Assembly (NCBI GenBank): GCA_002392545.1
Contig: DGHF01000154.1
Location: 1 to 18,216, forward strand
Direction of reading: 5' to 3'
DNA: 18,216 nt
DNA from: Ruminococcus sp. UBA3855
GTDB lineage: Bacteria; Bacillota; Clostridia; Oscillospirales; Ruminococcaceae
The first letter of the stretch is position 1; each line of letters begins with the position of its first letter. Positions 15,022-18,216 of this stretch are shown here, one piece after another. The translations under genes and the position numbers were made by a program. The notes beneath the pieces were generated by a model. It worked only from the letters and a program-made list of their open reading frames with translations, was not told the origin of the DNA and did no database searches.

Positions 15022-15050
15022 TAGTATGCACCGCATGTTCGGGATTATGC
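15022..15050 (-). promoter_or_regulatory. Candidate sigma-G/sigma-F-like promoter of the DUF378 gene
   Basis: On the minus strand GCATA (15050-15046) and CATACTA (15028-15022) are 17 bp apart, close to the forespore sigma-G pattern (GNATR ... CATNHTA). No sigma-A promoter is evident upstream of this gene. The match is short, so it is tentative. Confidence 0.4.
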
Positions 15051-15069
15051 TGGAAAAATATGGATGAAA

Positions 15070-16035
15070 TTATTTTTGTTTCAGCAAAGCCTGTTTCAGC
15101 AATGCAAGGTCAATGACGTTCACCACATTGTCACCGTTCATGTCGCCGATTTGAGGGAGGGCTTTTCGGGAGTGAATACATCTTTTGACCTGAATTGCAT
15201 CAATGATGGAAAGTTTACCGTCACCGCTGACATCTCCGGCAACATTGGAAACGAAATCCGTCCCGATGGTACGGAATTCCAAGCCGTATTTTTGAGCGTA
15301 TTTCTGAGCGGTTGAGCCTTCATAACCGTAAATGATACCGCCGAATTGGAATTGATTGTCATAAGCGGAATTAAAAATTACACTGCCGTCGTCAGTAATT
15401 TTGCAGTCAGGGTTGAGGAATGTAACCGATTTGAGATTTTCGCACCATCCGAGGGAAAAATAGTCAATACTGTCAATTTGTTCCGGAATGGTAACATTTC
15501 GGACATCGGTAAATGAAAAAGTATTGAATGGGAGAGAATTTATCTGGCTGGAAAGCTGGACTGTTTCGAGGTTGAGACAGCCATGGAAGAGACTGTTCCC
15601 AATGGTACGGACGGAATCGGGAATACAGATACTTTCCAGACTCCAGCAATATTGGAAACAACAGTTCCCGATTTCGGTCACAGTATCAGGAATATTGACA
15701 TTTTCCAGATACCAGCACCCTTCAAAGGCATTTGCTTCAATGGTATGAATTCCCTCCGGAAGCTGAATTTTAGAAATTTTCTCCCCAGCGAAAGCCCGAT
15801 TTTTAATGACTGTGACAGGGATATCTCCGATTTCAGCCGGAACAATGATTGACCGGAAAGCATAAGTTTCGGGAGTATCCGACGAAAGACCAGTAATTTC
15901 GATATGGTCAGAGTATTCCAGATATTGAAAATCATAATAAACTTGTTCAGTCGGTGTTTCAGCGTGTGCAGGTATCGGAACAGCGCACAGCATCCCAAAA
16001 GACAGGATGAAAGCCGGAAAATGTTTGATTTTCAT
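15070..16035 (-). CDS. Secreted leucine-rich-repeat (BspA-type) protein with type I dockerin
   Basis: The 321-residue protein has a Sec signal peptide (MKIKHFPAFILSFGMLCAVP then IPAHA, cleavage near residue 25), six or so BspA/LRR_5-type repeats of about 23 residues (units such as IEANAFEGCWYLENVNIPDTV and IGNSLFHGCLNLETVQLSS), a GYEGSTAQKYAQKYGLEF cap, and a C-terminal type I dockerin with two calcium-binding loops, GDVSGDGKLSIID and GDMNGDNVVNVID. Dockerins plug enzymes and binding proteins into cohesin-bearing scaffoldins. Here the passenger is an LRR module, likely for protein or surface binding rather than catalysis. AAAGGTG lies seven bases before the ATG. It is monocistronic, with a strong promoter divergent from gpr, and I see no clear terminator after it. 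Confidence 0.9.
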   Translation of the reverse strand: MKIKHFPAFILSFGMLCAVPIPAHAETPTEQVYYDFQYLEYSDHIEITGLSSDTPETYAFRSIIVPAEIGDIPVTVIKNRAFAGEKISKIQLPEGIHTIEANAFEGCWYLENVNIPDTVTEIGNCCFQYCWSLESICIPDSVRTIGNSLFHGCLNLETVQLSSQINSLPFNTFSFTDVRNVTIPEQIDSIDYFSLGWCENLKSVTFLNPDCKITDDGSVIFNSAYDNQFQFGGIIYGYEGSTAQKYAQKYGLEFRTIGTDFVSNVAGDVSGDGKLSIIDAIQVKRCIHSRKALPQIGDMNGDNVVNVIDLALLKQALLKQK

Positions 16036-16067
16036 AAAAAATCACCTTTCTGAGTAATATTTCTAAC

Positions 16068-16096
16068 ATTGTAACACAAAATAGAATAAATGTCAA
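16068..16096 (-). promoter_or_regulatory. Consensus sigma-A promoter of the LRR-dockerin gene
   Basis: On the minus strand TTGACA (16096-16091) and TACAAT (16073-16068) are 17 bp apart with TGT before the -10. The -35 is only seven bases from the gpr ribosome binding site on the other strand, so any gpr promoter must overlap this one. Confidence 0.85.
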
Positions 16097-16115
16097 GTCA
16101 GGAAGGAGTACATTC

Positions 16116-16964
16116 ATGCAGTATCGTACAGATTTAGCCCTTGAAAGCCTGAATACGGCTCAGGTATCCGCAGGAATCACCCAGCACAAACGAGGAAAAT
16201 ACTTTCAGATTACTGAAATCAATATTGAAGATGACGAAAGCGGGAAACCCCTCAACAAGGGAAAAGGGCGGTATATCACATTAGAAGGGGAATCCCTGTC
16301 CAGATTTTCAGATGATTACGAAGCAATGGCGGAAGAATTAGCGGAAGAATTACGGCAGTTATTACCAGAAGAGGGCTGTATTCTGGTGGCAGGGCTGGGA
16401 AATGCCGAAATCACCCCTGATGCATTGGGGGTCAAAACCGCCTCAAAGGTGCTTGCAACCCGACATTTACAAAAAGAACTCGAAAAAGAAGACGAGGAAT
16501 TTTTAAAGTCCCTGCGTTCCGTTGCCGTCATTTCAGGAGGGGTATTGGGTCAGACAGGCATGGAATCAGCAGAGTTATTGTCTGCCATCGTGGAAAAAAT
16601 AAAGCCCTCTGCGGTCATTGCGGTAGATGCATTAGCCTGTTCTTCGTTGGAACGGCTAGGGACGACAATTCAAATTTCGGATACGGGCATTTCCCCCGGA
16701 AGTGGTGTCAATAATCACCGAAAAGCACTCAATGCGGATTTAATGGGGATTCCTGTCATTGCGGTTGGTGTGCCGACTGTTATCGGGATGCGGACAATCG
16801 CAGAGGATTTGACCGGAGAAAATGATTTCCCCGAAATTTCCGATATGATGGTAACACCGCAGGATGTGGACAGGCTGATTGAACAGTCAGCACATTTATT
16901 AGCCTGCGGAATCAATTTAGCCCTGCATCCGCAAATGAATTATGCGGATGTGGCATTACTCTGA
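16116..16964 (+). CDS. gpr: GPR endopeptidase, spore germination protease
   Basis: GPR is made in the forespore as a zymogen and, at germination, cleaves small acid-soluble DNA-protecting proteins. The 282-residue product shows the family motifs ILVAGLGNAEITPDALG (around residues 89-105), IAVDALACSSLERLGTTIQI, DTGISPGSGVNNHRKAL and the C-terminal GVPTVIGMRTIAED. Near the start, TDLALES resembles the SASP-type cleavage site at which GPR self-processes, but only about six residues precede the predicted cut, against about 15 in Bacillus. ATG 16116 is fixed by AAGGAG seven bases upstream. The protein is shorter than the Bacillus enzyme (about 370) but within the clostridial range as I know it. 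It is a single-gene unit ended by a strong hairpin. This shows that the organism is a spore former or descends from one. Confidence 0.95.
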   Translation: MQYRTDLALESLNTAQVSAGITQHKRGKYFQITEINIEDDESGKPLNKGKGRYITLEGESLSRFSDDYEAMAEELAEELRQLLPEEGCILVAGLGNAEITPDALGVKTASKVLATRHLQKELEKEDEEFLKSLRSVAVISGGVLGQTGMESAELLSAIVEKIKPSAVIAVDALACSSLERLGTTIQISDTGISPGSGVNNHRKALNADLMGIPVIAVGVPTVIGMRTIAEDLTGENDFPEISDMMVTPQDVDRLIEQSAHLLACGINLALHPQMNYADVALL

Positions 16965-17003
16965 ATCAGAAATCATCTTTCAACATTTCAACTGTTGAAA
17001 AGT

Positions 17004-17045
17004 AAAAGGACGGTACATTTTTTTGTGAAAAATGCCGTCCTTTTT
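17004..17045 (+). terminator. Terminator after gpr
   Basis: AAAAGGACGG (17004-17013) pairs with CCGTCC and the T-run (to 17045), with an inner T-rich/A-rich stem, giving a long hairpin that ends in TTTTT. A second inverted repeat, TTTCAAC-T-GTTGAAA (16986-17000), lies between it and the stop codon. Confidence 0.85.
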
Positions 17046-17112
17046 GTATCATTTCACCAAACCACACACGATTTTTTCTATGCCTCTGAATCAAAAAGTT
17101 CACAAAATGTTC

Positions 17113-17141
17113 TTGATTTTTCCGCTGTTGTATGATATACT
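17113..17141 (+). promoter_or_regulatory. Upstream promoter (A) of the 17.2-kb leader
   Basis: TTGATT (17113-17118) and TATACT (17136-17141) are 17 bp apart with TGA before the -10. It would give a transcript that runs through the second promoter. Confidence 0.6.
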
Positions 17142-17169
17142 GGAAATATAAAATTTTTCAGAAAGGGGC

Positions 17170-17198
17170 TTGACAAATATGCTGAATCGTGATATAAT
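17170..17198 (+). promoter_or_regulatory. Perfect-consensus promoter (B) of the 17.2-kb leader
   Basis: TTGACA (17170-17175), 17-bp spacer, TATAAT (17193-17198), with TGA before the -10. Both hexamers are a full consensus match, so it should be one of the strongest promoters in the window. The start of transcription is expected near 17205. Confidence 0.85.
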
Positions 17199-17204
17199 GC
17201 GCAC

Positions 17205-17310
17205 AGCACAGCTTAGCTTAAACTGCGCTCTTTTGTCATGCCCAGAATTTAATATAGCATATCTGCACATTCTGAACGGTATTTGTGTACCGTTTCAGGA
17301 TGTGCTTTTT
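17205..17310 (+). ncRNA. Candidate small RNA or attenuating leader of about 105 nt
   Basis: From the predicted start of promoter B to the U-run at 17306-17310 lies a compact unit with a 5' stem GCGCA/TGCGC (17200-17228 area), a single-stranded middle, and a strong terminator. CAGAAT at 17243-17248 could pair with ATTCTG at 17269-17274 within the terminator stem, a possible but weak antiterminator. I do not recognise a known riboswitch, T-box, 6S, SRP or tmRNA signature. It may be a free sRNA or the leader of the downstream gene. Confidence 0.5.
17265..17310 (+). terminator. Strong terminator upstream of the 17337 gene
   Basis: GCACATTCTGAACGGTA (17265-17281) pairs with TACCGTTTCAGGATGTGC (17288-17305) around a six-base loop, with one bulged base and one wobble, followed by TTTTT. 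It ends 19 bases before the AAGGAGG of the next gene, with no promoter between. Confidence 0.9.
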
Positions 17311-17336
17311 GTGTTGTAAATTTAATCAAGGAGGAA

Positions 17337-17846
17337 ATGAGAAATGAAACAAACTACAATTCGCAGACTGCAACGGCAGATTTTACAATCAAGCTGAAAG
17401 AGGGCTTTGAACGTATTCAGCCCACTGCCCCCACAAAGGAAGGTAAAGTATTTGCTGGCTACTTCACAGACAGCACCTGCACAAAACCATATACAGGAAC
17501 TGACGGTGTCGCTTATGCAAAATTTGTGGATGCTGACAAGTGGCTGAAAGTCGCTGAACCTGTATTTTCCTCCAACGGCTCAAAGGGAACGCTCCAGATT
17601 TCTGCCCTCGTTCCGGACAGCAGTTTCAAGGAAGTAAGATTTGAAATCCAAATCGGCAACAGCGTCAAGAAAGTCAAGGCTGATAAGCTTTTCATGGCGG
17701 ATGACGGCTGCAAGGCAGTTTATACATTGAACAACATCACAAAGAAGTATTTTGGTAAGGAAATAACAATTACACCTTTCTGGACAACGCTTAACGGTGC
17801 TCTCGTAAAGGGAACACCCACAACTTACACAATCCCGAAACAGTAA
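17337..17846 (+). CDS. Small protein with InlB B-repeat-like segment, function unknown
   Basis: The 169-residue product has a segment, TIKLKEGFERIQPTAPTKEG followed by KVFAGYFTDSTCTKPY (residues about 16-52), that resembles the Listeria-Bacteroides/InlB B-repeat of bacterial surface proteins, then a beta-rich C-terminal half with ITITPFWTTLNGALVKGTPTTYTI. It has no signal peptide or membrane segment, odd for such repeats. ATG 17337 is only two bases from AAGGAGG, while the better-spaced ATG at 17344 is in another frame and gives a 17-codon peptide; the start or N-terminus may therefore be altered, or the gene may be a 5'-truncated remnant of a surface protein. Transcription would have to pass the strong terminator at 17265-17310. 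The codon use is regular and the frame is clean, so the C-terminal part is or was coding. Confidence 0.65.
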   Translation: MRNETNYNSQTATADFTIKLKEGFERIQPTAPTKEGKVFAGYFTDSTCTKPYTGTDGVAYAKFVDADKWLKVAEPVFSSNGSKGTLQISALVPDSSFKEVRFEIQIGNSVKKVKADKLFMADDGCKAVYTLNNITKKYFGKEITITPFWTTLNGALVKGTPTTYTIPKQ

Positions 17847-17852
17847 TATGAA

Positions 17853-17885
17853 AGCCCCGTCTTTAAAAGGCGGGGCTGATTTTTT
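17853..17885. terminator. Terminator between the 17337 gene and the ROK kinase gene
   Basis: AGCCCCGTC (17853-17861) pairs with GGCGGGGCT (17869-17877) with one wobble around a TTTAAAA-type loop, followed by GATTTTTT. The stem can also serve the convergent kinase gene, though that side has a poor U-run. Confidence 0.85.
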
Positions 17886-17893
17886 GGGGAATA

Positions 17894-18216
17894 TTACTTG
17901 ACTGCTGCACCAAGGAACGCCGCACCAATTAAGCCGGCATCATTTCCAAGCTTTGCAATGACAATCTCTGTATTTTTTGGAGAATTACGGGTGTAAATTT
18001 CCTTCTTGACAAGTTCTTTCATAGGCAACAGAAGCGGGTCTCCCTCGTTGCACACACCACCGCCGATGCATAATACATCCGGCTGGAAAATATTGATAGT
18101 GTTCGTGATACCAGCAGCCAGAGCCTTGATATAGAAATCAACAACTTCTTTGGCGGCTTTGTCGCCCTGACGCATTGCATCAAATGCAGTACGTGCAGAA
18201 ACTTTTCCATTGCGTT
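17894..18216 (-). CDS. ROK-family sugar kinase (glucokinase-like), C-terminal part
   Basis: Only the last 107 residues or so are in the window; the frame is open to the right edge. The segment RNGKVSARTAFDAMRQGDKA, then FYIKALAAGITNTINIFQPDVLCIGGGVCNEGDPLL and a C-terminal GNDAGLIGAAFLGA is characteristic of ROK glucokinases (QPDVLCIGGGV and GNDAGLIGAA). ROK kinases phosphorylate glucose or related hexoses with ATP; the ROK cysteine/histidine zinc motif and the ATP-binding DxGGT are upstream and not visible. No helix-turn-helix can be judged, so a ROK repressor is not fully excluded, but the C-terminus fits the kinases better. The stop is at 17894-17896. Confidence 0.85.
   Translation of the reverse strand, partial: RNGKVSARTAFDAMRQGDKAAKEVVDFYIKALAAGITNTINIFQPDVLCIGGGVCNEGDPLLLPMKELVKKEIYTRNSPKNTEIVIAKLGNDAGLIGAAFLGAAVK

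Noticed and set aside
16067..16073. CATTGTA as a sigma-G -10 for gpr
   Set aside because: No matching -35 lies at the expected distance and the same bases form the -10 of the divergent LRR-dockerin promoter.
17179..17319. A 46-codon open frame (MLNRDIMRTAQLSLNC...) with a purine-rich stretch about ten bases upstream
   Set aside because: It contains the perfect promoter B at its start and the entire terminator stem at its end, so the sequence is better explained as promoter plus structured RNA.

Overview
The window looks like a chromosomal segment of a low-to-moderate GC, anaerobic, spore-forming Clostridia-class Firmicute, most likely a Ruminococcus-type (Oscillospiraceae) gut or rumen organism. 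Three things point there: a GPR spore germination protease, a secreted leucine-rich-repeat protein ending in a type I dockerin (the cellulosome/amylosome plug-in module typical of ruminococci), and sigma-A promoters with AGGAGG-type ribosome binding sites. No rRNA, tRNA, CRISPR array, insertion sequence or prophage gene is visible.

Layout. 1-3450 (+): a translationally coupled pair, an FAD-dependent UDP-galactopyranose-mutase-like oxidoreductase and a polytopic GT-C-like membrane protein, closed by a hairpin terminator. 3563-5742 (+): its own promoter drives a PASTA-type membrane Ser/Thr kinase homologue that has lost the catalytic Lys, the HRD Asp and Asn and the DFG Asp, so it is a predicted pseudokinase; it has an N-terminal zinc-ribbon-like motif. 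5745-9290 (-): DUF896 protein, YhfC-type intramembrane protease, secG and rnr (RNase R), convergent with the kinase over one bidirectional terminator. 9425-12382 (-): a SAM methyltransferase, a NADAR-family protein resembling the antitoxin of DarT1 ADP-ribosylation systems (but with no darT in view), and an orphan sugar-type ABC solute-binding lipoprotein with a strong promoter. 12412-14165 (-): a strikingly AT-rich GT-C membrane glycosyltransferase. 14270-14735 (+): rpsT (ribosomal protein S20) with a structured leader. 14738-16096 (-): DUF378 membrane protein (candidate forespore promoter) and the LRR-dockerin protein. 16116-16964 (+): gpr. 16965-17336: two tandem promoters and a strong terminator forming a candidate small RNA or attenuating leader, followed by a small InlB-repeat-like protein gene. 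17894-end (-): the C-terminal part of a ROK-family sugar kinase.

Themes. Several gene products concern the cell envelope (SecG, glycosyltransferase-like proteins, PASTA pseudokinase, lipoprotein, dockerin protein, intramembrane protease) and sporulation (gpr, DUF378). The most interesting regulatory pattern is that four genes (rnr, NADAR gene, DUF896 gene, the 17337 gene) each have an intrinsic terminator-like hairpin squeezed directly in front of the ribosome binding site with no room for a promoter after it. The most interesting proteins are the PASTA pseudokinase and the NADAR-methyltransferase pair. All functional calls are from reading the sequence by eye; no database search was run.
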